Assembly (NCBI GenBank): GCA_002803225.1
Contig: NXFV01001306.1
Coordinates: 1 to 28,207, forward strand
Direction: 5' to 3'
Length of the DNA: 28,207 bases
From: Gamarada debralockiae
Taxonomy: Eukaryota; Ascomycota; Leotiomycetes; Helotiales; Hyphodiscaceae
Part shown: positions 9,768 to 20,943 of the stretch, piece after piece
How the letters are laid out: every line of letters begins with the position of its first letter
Position numbering within the stretch: position 1 is the first letter of the stretch
The notes under the pieces: model-generated
What the model was told of the DNA's origin: nothing
The model's database searches: none
The model's input: the letters and a program-made list of their open reading frames with translations, nothing else
Position numbers and translations under genes: made by a program

Positions 9768-12700
9768 TTGGGAATAAAGGCACAAACTATATATTTAAGA
9801 TCAATTTTATTACGGATATTCTATCTATTTATATATACAACAAATTTCCCTTCCTCAGAATTACCTAATTCCTCTCTAAATAAGGTGTTTTCTCTAATAG
9901 CTTCAAGACCTCAACTTCGTTTTACGACTAATGGATCTGTTGATCAGAATACTCGAAGACTCCAAGATCGGGCTATACGACAAAACGAAAATGAACGCCG
10001 TCAATTCAAAAGAAAGAAGGCGCAGGCCTCACAATCTCAACGATGTCTATAAACACGTACTCAAGTCTCTGCCCCGCAAGGCCTTGTAACTCGACCATAG
10101 ATTCGCTTTCCTATGGACAACTCAATAGACGCCCAAGTCCGATAAGCTTAAACTACGACTATAGTACAGAATAACGTTGCTCGAATACGTTATATGCGAC
10201 GAGAGCCGCCTCGAAACGATATACTTCCATGGTATTTAAGGTTACAGCACAGGACCATTTCTCCATTCAAAGCTAGCTAGACGCTCTAATGCAGTTACTG
10301 TCACACTAAACTCTTGAATGCTCCAAAGGTTGGGGAGAAGCATGGATTCTGTTGTACTAATAGCTATGAATCCTATATTCCCAACCTCCCTGAGTATCCC
10401 CTACCTTTTAAACGCTGGCTAGACGATAACTGCAAGGACCTACAGCCACTCTGGCGATGGCTCAACAACACCTTTGCGTTTACATCCCTACGGTAGGCTG
10501 GTAGTCCATCCAAGAGCTTTAATAGACCGGCAAATGTTATCGTTTCAGGCCGCAGCTATCACTTCCTCCCTAAGTTTCACCCAGACCCTAGCCGAGAAGA
10601 TAATAATAATGCTATGTCGATCAAGTGGTTCCTCTTCGATCAAAAGGGTCACGAGCAATACGCCAAGCGGAATAATATACCTATTAATATAGTCTTAAAA
10701 TAGAAGAGTCTCCTTAAAGAGATTAATCCTTATATTCGACGACTTCGAGCCGCTGTAGAAATGGTGGCTGATAGTGATTATAATATCACAGCTCCAAAGA
10801 TCGAAGGACAACAAGAATTCAATCCAGCTATAGAACGACTTAGTCAAGCCTTCCCCTCCTTATTACCAGCAACTCGCCAACAAATGATACCGCTACCTTC
10901 ACAAGGAGAAACATTGCTGTTACAAAGCTTAGATGTTAAAATATAAGAACAAGTGTCAGGTAAAGAGATTAGATCAATTCTCAACCCTTATAACCTCCTT
11001 AAACTAATACCAAGGAAGTTCGGGTTCCAACGCAAAGATAAGACTAAATTCGAATTCATAAACTCACTTAGTCCACTCTATGAACCATAGCAGTATCCAC
11101 TACTACTACCGCATAGTCAACCTTATACAAGATAGGGAATTGGGACGAAAATTAGCATTAAGGCATATACCCTTGCGGAGTAGGCACGATATCGAGTTCT
11201 CTATAAACCCCGTTTTCGATTTTTTAGACGCTTGACTAAGGAGTATCTTTGTGATACTCAATGTCGTATTAAGGAAAAGAGATTGAATTTCCTTCGAGGC
11301 AGAAGGACTTCTCAAGCCCGGCTCTCTTCTCAAGTAGTTAGCTCTAATAATCTAATCTTCTACGACGATGAAAACGCGCCTAAATTTGCCAGAAAACTCC
11401 CTCGAAGCTTTGTTGGTTCTCAAGCTTAGTCATCCGAAAGAGTTGCGGATACACTTGCAATCTACAGGTCTAAAGGAAAACCTTTATTATTTATTACAAT
11501 AACATTTAACCCAAAATAGCCAGAGATCTAAGAGTTACTTTACCCCGGTCAAGATCCTTATAATATCCCACTTAATGTTTGTAAGGTCTTTCACGCTCGA
11601 CTTCAGGCTCTCATTAATACTCTTCGAAGCGATATCTTTAGGGATTTAATATACATCATTTATATTATTGAATTCCAAAAGAGAGGGTACTCTTATACTC
11701 ATATCCTTTGCAAACTTCGACCTGAGTTTCCGATCTCCGCTATTGATAACATTGTGTCTACTAAACTTCTAGACTAAGTCAAGGACCCTAAGCTATATAC
11801 TATAGTTAAGAGCTATATAATACATAGCAAATCCTACCTTAATCTTGACAAAAACGGCCGTGGCAAACGATGTAATCGGCAAGGCAAAGGGGAATGTTAC
11901 TATGGCTTCCCTCATCCAATTAGACCAACTACTAAGATCGACGAACACAGCCGCGTTAAGTATAGGCGTCGCAAAGAAGAGGATACTTGGGTAGTACTAC
12001 ACATTCCTCTTCTCTTAAAGAAATTTGACTACTATATTATAGTTAATATGTACTTTACTGCAAACGTTATATTATATCTCTTCAAGTATCTATTCAAGGG
12101 TCCAGATACAGCTTCATACAAACTTCAAGAGAAGAAGGATCGAGGAGAACATTCTACTAAGATCGATGACTTCCAACTAGGTCAATGGCTTTCTGTAAGT
12201 GAGGCTACGTAGCGGCTACTAAGATATCATACAAGCTCAATCAATCCTTCAGTTACACCAGTTGATCTTCACTTAAAGAATAAACAGTTGGGTCAGATAG
12301 TACAAGGATCTAGGAAAGCGTCGTTCGTTACGATGTTGATTATTTACTTTAACTGGCCACTAGGTCCTAAATTCGAATCTATGACTATCTTGGATTTCTA
12401 TACAAGATATCAATACGAGTCGGCATCCAATCGAGACCTTAGCCTACTAAAGGACACTGAGCATCTGATCTTTATCGATGACCGTGGTACTAAACGACCC
12501 TATATTATGATCAAGAGAACTCGACAAGAGACTATTGTACACTTAGTATTATATCCGATTAAAAGTAGAGAACTCTACTACATGCGAGCAGTTGCAAAGC
12601 ATCTTGCCGCTCGATCTTGGGAGGATTTCAGAATAGTCGATAGCAAAACCTTAATAACTTATCAAGACACAGCGAAGGAGCTTAGCCTCTTCCCTGATAG

Positions 12701-14608
12701 AGACCAAGCAAGGTTCGCTATAGAAGAAGGCCTACAAAGTTCCTTTACTCCTAGGCAACTCCAGTTTCTCTTTGCCAATATTATAACTAACATAAACTGT
12801 GTTGCTACTAAACTCCTCGAAACGTATATAGACAACTTAGGAGCTGATTTCAAAACATGGAATTATGACAACTAGCCAAATAAAACACTTATCACTATTA
12901 AGGAGTATCTTCAATACCATCACGCTAGCCTTAAGGACTTTAATATACCTATGCCAAGAGGTCGAGCAAACGAAGTTGAACGCACAAAAAATTACTTTCA
13001 AGGAAGACGCCAACAGCTCTACGATCAGTGGAAGCCTGCTTATGATGCCTTCAATGAAGAACAGAAGGACGTCTTCTGGAAACTCTATAGGGCGGCCACT
13101 AAGCAAGAAACCAATAGCCAGACTAGCAGGCTATACTTCCTTGAAGGAAAAGCCAGTCGCGGGAAGACCTTTCTTCTGCAGTGTTTAGTTGCAAGACTTC
13201 AGTAGGAAGGGTATATTGTTATTGTTACTGGCACTACAGCTCTTAGCGTAACAGGTTATAAACGTGTATTTACTGCACATAGAGCATTTGGTATCCCTGT
13301 AAAACAAGTTCGTTCGGCTATCCTTTGACTTGATTTATACTAATTTCAGCTAGGATCTTGTAGAGCTCCATTATTTAGTCTCAGAACGATCTGGCCAAGG
13401 TGAACTCCTTCGACAAACATCAGTAATCATATGGGAAGAGCTTCCAATAGCACACTACCTCAGTCTTGCTACTATGGACACTCTTTTGCGAAGTCTCACA
13501 AATATTAATCAACTATTTAGCGGCAAATTGTTCATTGGAGTTAGAGATTTTGGACAAGTAGCGCTAATAGTTCCTAGTAGAGAAGAGACCGCTATTTATA
13601 CTACCTCAATACGAAGCTTCCCACTATAGCATACCTTTAATATACACTTACTATACACTACAATGAGAAATAGGAGAGACGGAGAGTAGAGCGAGTATAT
13701 TAATAGCATTCGAGAAGACAGAGCGCGAAGCACTAAGATTACACTCGAGCATATCAACTGTACTACAGATGAGGCCACTACACTTCAATAGCTATACCCT
13801 GACGACATCTTACAAGACCCCTAACGCTATATCAAAAGATCTTTCCTGTCTGTTCTTAATGTTTAAGTTGATGAGGTGAATACCAAAGTCTTATCCCAAG
13901 TACAAGGGGACCAAAGTAAGTGACACTCACTCTATCTTAAGACACTTATATTAACGGATATAGGGTCTTACTTTACATACGATTCTATAAAAGAAGGAGA
14001 TCCTCACCCAAAAGGTCTTCATAATAACGTGCTCAAAGATTACCTCTCAATGTTCTAGGTCCCGGGCGTCCTACTATATCAACTGGATCTCAAAAAGGGA
14101 GCTATCTACGTCCTCCTACGAAACTTAAGCATTGACCATAGCTTGGTAAAGAACACAAAGGTCATTATCACGGAAGTACTAAAGTACTCTATAATAATAC
14201 GTATTTTGAGAGCTAATAAGCATGTCACAAGAAACAACGAATTTCCTATGTTAAAGATTGTCTTTTCTTTTAATCCAGCACACAGTAGTTAGACGATAAA
14301 TCGTCTACAGTTCCCACTAAGACTTGCATACGCCACAACATTCAACTCCTGCCAAGGCCTAACCCTTAACAGGATCGTTGTTGACTTCCGGCATCCGGTG
14401 TTTGCCCACGGACAACTCTATACTGCGCTCACTCGAATTAGACACCGTGATAATAGCCTTGCCCTTATGCCAATAGATAAAAGAGGGGCTAAGAGACGAG
14501 TCACTAACATTGTCTCCTAGCTACTACTACGAGGTAGCTAGGCAATGAATCGGCTACGGTCTTACATCCCCTCAAATCAAAGGATAGCCGTCGTAGTACC
14601 GAACTATT
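9768..14608 (+). pseudogene. Helitron Rep-helicase, degraded
   Basis: This is the rolling-circle transposase of a Helitron: an HUH endonuclease (Rep) joined to a PIF1-type DNA helicase. One frame runs from about 9768 to 13325, then a 1-nt shift continues to TAG near 14608. About thirty stops interrupt it, nearly all TAA/TAG where Gln is expected; one is TGG to TAG in the N-P-K-W-P-E-I block. Recognisable in order are the basic N-terminus (RLQDRAIRQNENERRQFKRKK), a C-x2-C...FCC-type zinc region (10280-10350), INSLSPLYEP (about 11060), ITFNPK.PEI (about 11490-11530), the HUH block (about 11655-11705), the Y2 block YLFKYLFKG (12075), Walker A GKASRGKT (13146-13169), Walker B IIWEE (about 13426), and the C-terminal block NSCQGLTLNRIVVD...GQLYTALTRI (about 14340-14440). 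True start and 5' exons, if any, are uncertain. Confidence 0.93.
11688..11705 (+). pseudogene. HUH nickase motif with first His lost
   Basis: The block I-I-E-F-Q-K-R-G is followed by Y-S-Y-T-H-I-L, where Helitrons have a P-H-x-H-I-L type motif. Codon 11694-11696 is TAT (Tyr) at the first His position, one C-to-T change from CAT. The second His (11700-11702) remains. Metal binding by the nickase would fail even without the stop codons. Confidence 0.75.
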
Positions 14609-14667
14609 AGCTATAATTATAAAATTTAGAGAGGATCAACAACAAATTATACAGGAAACTCACCAAG
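14609..14667. other. Short AT-rich gap
   Basis: No feature seen between the end of the Rep-helicase frame and the minisatellite. Confidence 0.4.
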
Positions 14668-14855
14668 ATTAACTATAGGGGATCAAATGAGAGACTTTGA
14701 GAGGCTGTCTAGGTAGATTAACTGTAGGGGATCAAATGAGAGACTTTGAGAGGCTGTCTAGGTAGAGGGACTGTATAGCAAGCCAGTTGACTGCAGGGGA
14801 TCAAATGAGAGGCTTTGAGAGAGTGCCTGGGTAGAGGGACTATATAGCAAGCCAG
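14668..14855. repeat. Minisatellite, 49/70-bp unit
   Basis: Three copies of a unit containing GGGGATCAAATGAGAG and CTTTGAGAG, ending in GGTAG, lie at 14668-14716, 14717-14765 and 14787-14834. The second and third are each followed by a 21-bp block (AGGGACTRTATAGCAAGCCAG, at 14766-14786 and 14835-14855), making a higher-order 70-bp unit. It lies just downstream of the Helitron helicase frame and may belong to the element's 3' region. Confidence 0.85.
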
Positions 14856-15060
14856 AGTAGAAGCACAGTCAAGATTGTTAGGGAGTAAAAGCTAATAGTT
14901 CTAAAAGAGATAATTGTAAGCTACACAATAGGATATACATTAAAGTAAAACGTTATACAAAAGGTGAAAAGCAAAAAAAAGAGAGTTCTTGAATAAGTAC
15001 TAATATATTTCTTTAAATACCTCGATTCAAACACTCAATCTCTATTTCTTTTATATTAAG
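14856..15060. other. Spacer before a degraded reading frame
   Basis: AT-rich, with several short poly-A runs. No LTR, promoter or gene could be identified. The frame of the next feature can be followed back to a TAA at 15001, but without a convincing start. Confidence 0.3.
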
Positions 15061-16500
15061 AACAGTTAGACAAGCTCTTCAAGAGTGCTAAGAGAGTAGT
15101 GGAGTTCGAACTAATCGATTCGTTAACTACAATTATAATTATTGACTGTAGATAGCGAAGACAATTCAGATACGAGAGCCTAGAACACCCACGTAAGCAT
15201 AGATGTTCTTAGCCCTATTTTGAGCTTAGCGTCGACATAGTTTTACCTATAGCACTAAATAAAGACAGAACTCCGCGAAGAGAACTGCCAGGGTAGGAAC
15301 TCAATTCTATTGTACCGAAAACAGCGAGTTACAATTCCCCTAACTCAGCGTCGACAGAGAACAAAATTCATTCTCTAGCGCCAAGAATCTTTGTATATCT
15401 AAGCCAGTACTAGCCATTTCAGACCTCTCACGGCATAGAGAGCGTAGTTGGGGACTTAGACACCCAGTAGAGGCAAGGAGGAAGAGCAAAACGCCGAATC
15501 GCGGACAGAATTAAGACCCAAAAAGAATAAAGTTGAAAGCCTAGAAGAGAGTCAGCAACTAAAAGTTATATTAGATCTTACTAAGACCCGAAAGGAAGAA
15601 CGAAAAACAGCAAAAAAGCAGCGAAGCAAAGACAAAAGGAAAGATCCAAGGTCTAGTCCAAGGAGGGAGGCCAGTCCAGCCAGTCTAGTAGGTCCAGCAA
15701 ATCCAGGAAGTCCAGGGAGAGTTGGCCAAAGGGGCGGCAAGGGATCTGTTTGCTTCAGCAGAAAAAGACAACAGGGAAAGGCAGAGTCTGACAAGACATA
15801 GACACGCAGAGGGCCGAGGCTTGCCGTAAGGGAGACCATAGAAAGGCTTAAGAGAGGCGACTTAGTAACCAAACGTTACATTTTCCCGAAGGAAGTGCAT
15901 TTGAAGAAGCATCCAAGAGGCGTCCAAGTGGTTCCGAGTACATCGTTGTGTACCAATGCCTTGCCAAGGAAAGGAATACTTCTTATTGAAGCCTTCACCC
16001 ACCTACCCAAGAGTATGTATATTCGAAGAAGGGTCGACCTCTATATAGCAAAGTCGGCATAGCGAAGTTGAAGTTGTTGAGGGAGCGAAGGAAGGGAAGG
16101 AGCTCCTGTTCGAAGGTCGAATTAAGGGGGAGGAGTATATTCGAAGATCGAAAAAGGGTCGAGAAGTATAATTCGAAGTGAAGATGAATCTGCATACACA
16201 GTCAACTAGGAAGTCAACCTAAGGAGAGGAGGAAGAGATGAAACTTCCCAACGCTATCATGTCGACAGCAAAGGAGACGTCATAGATCGATGAAAAGGAC
16301 CTTAAGAAGTATCAGATTATTCATACAGAGAAAGGGAGTGTGACTTCCAAGGAGATGTGCCGCAAAGTCTAAGCTAAAGTGAGGAGGTCGAAGTCTATGT
16401 TCAAAACCTGTCAGCAATAACGACGGAAAGGAGATACTCAATTGAGCTAAAGCGAGATCGAGTCAATGACGAAAGAGCGAAAAGAAGGAAAATAATATTA
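15061..16500 (+). pseudogene. Degraded long reading frame, unassigned, charged/Gln-rich
   Basis: From 15061 to 15801 one frame contains fifteen stops, all TAA or TAG and none TGA (for example 15067, 15097, 15112, 15181, 15376, 15436, 15799). If each replaces a Gln codon the text reads as an ordinary hydrophilic protein: LLTVDSEDNSDTRA, then HVSIDVLSPILSLAST, then EEQNAESRTELRPKKNKVE and a Lys/Arg-rich stretch. Around 15960-16040 the coding signal shifts by one base. It continues to about 16500, with segments such as EGKELLFEGRIKGEEYIRR and DEKDLKKYQIIHTEKGSVTS, again interrupted only by TAA/TAG. I do not recognise the family. A gag-like protein of a non-autonomous retroelement is one possibility, because a G-run followed by TGTAG lies at 16874-16885. 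A minus-strand frame over 15552-15872 is probably its shadow. Confidence 0.4.
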
Positions 16501-16544
16501 TTGATAAAGTTGTTGTTGAAATTGAAGTTGATTGAAGTTGTTAA

Positions 16545-16584
16545 AGAGTTGAAGAGTTGAAGAGTTGAAGAGTTAAAGAGTTGA
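16545..16584. repeat. Short tandem repeat (AGAGTTGA)5
   Basis: Five consecutive 8-mers, the fourth with one change (AGAGTTAA). It lies just after the degraded frame ends. The neighbouring ATTAGAGCCTAG doublet (about 16650-16676) is a second small tandem duplication. Confidence 0.9.
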
Positions 16585-17415
16585 GGTTCAAAGGCTCTTC
16601 TTTTATAAATATTAGAAGACAATTGTAGGAAAACAAGCAAGCCAATTAAGATTAGAGCCTAGATTAGAGCCTAGATTATTTGCTTTATTTAAAAGGTTTG
16701 AAGGTAATATCAACGAGGTTGACGTTGTTAAGGAACGATCACGTGGTCTAGCAACACCTGCAGGATAGGGATTCTTTTGATAGAGCGTTACTTCTTTTTT
16801 GTCTATTTTATATGCAATTCCCTTTTCTTTTCTTTTTTAGTACTTAAGAGCAAGCACGAATACAAGGGGGGACGAATGTAGTAGGGAAATCGGTCACGTT
16901 GATGCCAACTTCACTTAGCTGGATATCACGTGCTATGCGACATATCCAAGCTTTTGTCGAAGAACCTTTCTTTTGAAGACACAACAACACAATTTGGGAT
17001 TAATATACATTTGTTATATATATATAGTCGATAGTTGTATCTTTTGTTTTAGTTTTAGGTCGCAACTAATTAATTAGGCTTCACATGAATTCTACAAAGC
17101 AATTTCTAATTAGCCCAGGAGTTAGCGGCTACGGGTAAACTTCGGGCCGAGGTTAAATATTAGTTTAAGGTTTTTCCTAAGACAAACAGGACAAACACGT
17201 GCTTATCACGAGTGTTCTGGGGGTTGGTAATGACCAAAGAAAAGAACAAAACAATATACCCTCTTACACGTAGGCAGCAGGTATACGTGATTAAAACTTG
17301 ACTACTATATATAATCTGAAACCCTTATTTTTTTTGGGAAGAGTTGTGATTTTTTGCCAGCGTCGCGGGTCTGTGCACAGACCACATCATATGATACTGA
17401 TCGCTTAGTCCTCGC
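16585..17415. other. Non-coding spacer with polypurine-like run
   Basis: No gene seen. AAGGGGGGAC at about 16873, followed by GAATGTAGTAGGG, resembles a polypurine tract next to an LTR start. However, I could not find the matching upstream LTR. CACGTG occurs at about 16741, 16927 and 17196. A (TA)n run lies near 17016-17027. Confidence 0.35.
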
Positions 17416-17450
17416 GATTTACAGCGCGCCCGTAGGGCGCGCCGTAAATC
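17416..17450. other. GC-rich perfect-looking hairpin
   Basis: Two 16-nt arms (17416-17431 and 17435-17450) pair at 15 of 16 positions around a 3-nt GTA loop. The outer half of each arm is AT-rich (GATTTAC) and the inner half is GCGCGCCC. It stands alone in AT-rich non-coding DNA. It resembles a transposon-terminal or subterminal hairpin, but no CTRR Helitron end follows it, and no second copy was found in the window. Confidence 0.85.
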
Positions 17451-18231
17451 ACTCGTAAAGACAGAAAATTATTATACTGGCCCTGAGCCTAGTGCCTGTT
17501 ATAAAGACTTTGGTTGGCCATACTTCAACAACGTGAGACTAGAAAACTAGAATAACTGTAACGGGGTGAGTCTAGGAACAAGGAAACTACGAGAAACAGA
17601 GAACCAAAACATAGCACTAGAATTGCTAACAAGATGACACTTAAAAACTACAACTAACACTAGGGAAGTGTGACAGCGCTGCACTGCAGTGTCTTATCTA
17701 GATCTGCTGGCAATCCCTGGTGTATGTATAAGAGGAATAAATTTAATATTTCTTAATCTAGAAATATTATTTTACTTACTTACTACACCCTAAAATACTT
17801 TAGGTTTAATACCTGGCAGATTTGTTAGTAGAAACTCTGAGTGACAGTCACGCGGAGGCAACCTATTGGTAGGTAGGGGTACACCGATTCGTAGTTTCTT
17901 TTCTTTTCTTTTCTTTTCTTTCCTTTCTCGTCGGTTTCTTCTGTATCTAGTCGAATCTTCCTATTCAATACACTCGGGTTTAGCCCGTAACAAAGTGCAT
18001 GTGCGTCTATTAGATCTAACTGAATAGTTATAATTACTATCAAGGAGGTCAGTTGAATATTTACTTCCTACAGAAAATTATATCGACTTGCCGTATTTTC
18101 TTTCTTTCAGTTCATGCTCAGTCTATATACTTGCATTTATTAATCTATTGCCGAATTCCGGCTATAAAGAATAAAACAAACAATTGCTTCTAATTACATG
18201 CGCGCATATTAGCTGACAGAAATTATCAGTG
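17451..18231. other. Spacer downstream of the FAD oxidase gene
   Basis: No gene recognised. It contains a TTTTC microsatellite (about 17896-17930), and a TGTAACGGGG start at 17557 that resembles an LTR tip but has no matching end. The 3' end of the minus-strand oxidase transcript must lie in its right part. Confidence 0.4.
17896..17930. repeat. Microsatellite (TTTTC)n
   Basis: A run of about six to seven TTTCT-type pentamers with one substitution near its end. Confidence 0.9.
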
Positions 18232-20054
18232 TCACGAAGATTTACACATTCGTCCTGATTCAGATACAGTCCAATTTTCGCTCCCTACACCCTTGAGGAC
18301 GTAGAAGAACGAGTCTGGGTCCCATTCACTTTTTATCTCTTGCAGACGATTGTAATTAGAGCCAAAGAAAGTCTCCTGCCAGTTGGGTTGGCGGAAGTCG
18401 GCCTCGTTCTCGTAAGCACCGGAGCCTGGTGTCGCGGCCTCAAGCAGAGGCATAAATTCATCTGTGATTTGAAACTGGTCTGCAACCATTTGGGACCACG
18501 GAGCAGTTTCGTTCCAGGGAATGCCAATCTGCATGGTAACAGCCGCATTTCGCCACGGAGCAAAGACGGCGTTGGGGGGGGTATCGGTCTTGTTAGACAC
18601 ATCGAGACCAACACCAACCACGACAAGACCACTTTCAGTTAGATTACGCAGAGCTGCGCCAAAGGTCGCTGTGGTATCTTCAGACTCGAGTATAGAGTGA
18701 GGAATTAGACGGCCACCATAGTTGTAAGTGCCAACGTCCAGGTTTCCATAAGGCAATGGACCCATGTATTCATTGTAGTGTTCGTAGTATCCGGCGAACT
18801 CCGTATAGCCTACGTCGTATGGAATACTTAAATTAGTGAGAACGGAAAGGAAAGGCGATAGAATAGATTGGACATCAGTCGAGGTCATGTTATAGGCGGT
18901 GATCGGATGGATGATAAAAGCCGCCGAGGTCATTTCGTAAATAACGGTGACACCTGCATCAATCATATCGGGAAGGAGGGTGTGAAAGCTATCCACAGCC
19001 TCGTAGAAGAGATCAGTCGTCGTGTCGGCAGCAAGGAACTCGAGGGCCGCGCCGGATATAGTAGCATCTGGGTAAGCCTTAACGGTGACAGCCATCACAA
19101 CACCCCAGTTTCCAGCACCGCCACCGCTCAGAGCCCAGTAAAGGTCAGAGTTCTCGGTGCGAGAGGCATTAACAACGTCTCCCGCAGCTGTAACCACCTC
19201 AAACTCGAGGGTTTGGTCTGCGGCCAAGCCAAACGCTGTGCTCAACGCCGAGTGTCCTCCGCCTTGGGTATAACCGCCAGCAAGGCCAACTGTCGGGCAT
19301 TCACCACCAACAACAACGAGCCCTGTTGCATTCGCCGCGTCGAGAACCTGATATCCAAGTACGCCACTGCCTAATTTGAATGCTGGGCCGGTGTATGTAG
19401 AGTCAGACCAATCAAGATACTCAATACTCTGCAAGGAATGGGTCCAGGCGGACAAGGCACCGGCCCCTGTTGAACGTCCGAAGTAGCTGGGTGAATGCTG
19501 TTAGCATTTGAATCCCTGGATTGTATATCTGTGGGAGTTTACTTACTCATGACCTGTATTGCGAATGACAAAACGGATGTTGTTGGACTGGGCAAAGCTG
19601 ATTGCTGCAACCACATCATCACTAGAGGAGACGTTCACGGCGTAGCTCACGTAATTCCCAAGGACGCATGGTTTAGACTCAGGGGTGAACGGGTCACAGC
19701 TCTGATTGGCAAAGTAGGTTTGCATAACAGATGATGAAGACGGGAAGCTGCAAAAAAACGAAGTGTAAGGTAAATCCTATGTTTAGGGTATCGTGTTGCT
19801 TACTGGGTTTCTGGCAGGTACCAGTTCGACTGTAGAGTTGCACAGACAGTTTCATTGTAGTCAGGATCGTGGCAAGGAGTTCCAATAGGGACAGTCGCAA
19901 CAAGACGACCGCCTACAGTGGTGTTGAGCTCCGCCCATGCCGATGCAGATGGCCAGCAGCTATCGCCAGGCAGACAGTAGCAGACGTCGCTGCACGATGT
20001 AAGCGCCGTGAAGGCGAGAGCACAGATTGCTACCACACTCACTAGACCCTTCAT
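18232..20054 (-). CDS. Secreted FAD-linked oxidoreductase, BBE-like (VAO/PCMH family), three exons
   Basis: It is predicted to be an extracellular or vesicular flavin oxidase of the berberine-bridge-enzyme-like group; the substrate is unknown. Exons are complement of 19804-20054, 19547-19747 and 18232-19486. Introns of 56 nt (GTAAGC...TTTTTTGCAG) and 60 nt (GTAAGT...GCTAACA...CCCAG) leave one frame of 568 codons, the usual family length. I chose the ATG at 20054 because a signal peptide follows (MKGLVSVVAICALAFTALTS). The FAD-binding domain is seen as [24 protein letters not shown], then GECPTVGLAGGYTQGGGHSALS and LYWALSGGGAGNWGVV. The BBE tail is NYNRLQEIKSEWDPD. His150 (RNTGH) and Cys214 (GECPT) align with the two residues that bind FAD covalently in berberine bridge enzyme, 64 residues apart here. 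There is no frame damage. In fungi, relatives occur both in secondary-metabolite clusters and alone; no cluster partner is visible here. Confidence 0.93.
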
Positions 20055-20097
20055 TTTCGATGACGATCCAAGGAGAGAAGGACTGGGCCAAGTTGAA

Positions 20098-20106
20098 CTT
20101 ATATTT
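20098..20106 (-). promoter_or_regulatory. Possible TATA element of the FAD oxidase gene
   Basis: On the minus strand AAATATAAG lies about 45 bases before the ATG at 20054. This is the only TATA-like string close to the start, and it gives a short leader. Weak evidence. Confidence 0.3.
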
Positions 20107-20943
20107 CCATTCCACAAGATTGCTGACTTGTTGACTGTTTACCTCACCGGATGAGTTACCGAACTAGGTTAGCCATGAAGCTAAGACGCGAGTATCGACG
20201 CGTGGGTATACCGAGCACCATGTGAGCACCATGTGGTTTGATTGTGGCTTTGCACAGCACTTGTCCTTTGGTGGCTGAATCATTCGGTGACTGGTGATTT
20301 GGGCATGCGAAAGAGATATGTGTAGAAGAAACACTTACAGGAACATACAGGAAGCGCAAGCTCAATGAGGCCAGCGAGTCATGACGAGAATCCAGCATGT
20401 TGGGATCGTTGGAGAGGGGAGAAAGCAGGAGAGGGGAAGATTACTCATTAGCGCATACTAGTGCATAGTAGGAGCCAGCCCTGTTTCCTTGGAAAATGTC
20501 ATGTCTTGGCACGGAGAAAATGCAATCTCCGGCCTCTCGCAAGACTTACGACTATTGAACGCTGAATGCGGCAATTGGTTTTTCTGGCTTGACCCCTGGT
20601 CCGTCCACCGCCGTTTTCAGAAGGTACCAGACGGAGCATGCTCCAGATTGGCTTAGCCCGAGGGTTAAGGATTTCGGCATACGAGTACATATGCATCCTG
20701 TATGCATCCTATATGCAGGCCCCGACCGCCAAATTTTCTCTGTGCTTCAGACATTTGTTTGACACCGACGCCGACACCGACACCAACACCACAATGTCGG
20801 AAAGTTATAAGGATAGGGAATCCAGAATCCAGAATCCAGCGAGCTCTATCTTCAGTTGCACACGATGAAAAAACTAAATATTCGTAACTTACCGCGAGCC
20901 CATTCGACGTTCCCAAATCACGACGACGACGAGATTCTCACAG
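20107..20943. other. Upstream region of the FAD oxidase gene, low-complexity patches
   Basis: No gene seen. It holds a direct repeat GAGCACCATGT (20213 and 20224), a TATGCATCCT duplication near 20690-20715, a GACACC-type hexamer microsatellite (about 20761-20790) and AATCCAG repeated three times (about 20818-20838). Short open frames on both strands over the microsatellite are probably chance. Confidence 0.5.

Noticed and set aside
15552..15872. 106-codon minus-strand open frame
   Set aside because: Leu/Ser-rich antisense of a Lys/Arg/Pro-rich plus-strand relic; no motif of its own.
17416..17460. Hairpin as the Helitron 3' end
   Set aside because: No CTRR follows within the usual 10-12 bases, and it lies 2.8 kb beyond the helicase, so the link is unsupported.
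17557..17690. TGTAACGGGG as a solo LTR start
   Set aside because: No matching ...ACA end, target duplication or similarity to the other LTRs was found.
18340..19374. Plus-strand and alternative minus-strand open frames over the FAD oxidase
   Set aside because: They overlap a clearly recognised conserved coding exon and contain no family signature.
20638..20916. Short open frames on both strands near 20.7 kb
   Set aside because: They run through a GACACC-type microsatellite and an AATCCAG repeat, so openness is compositional.
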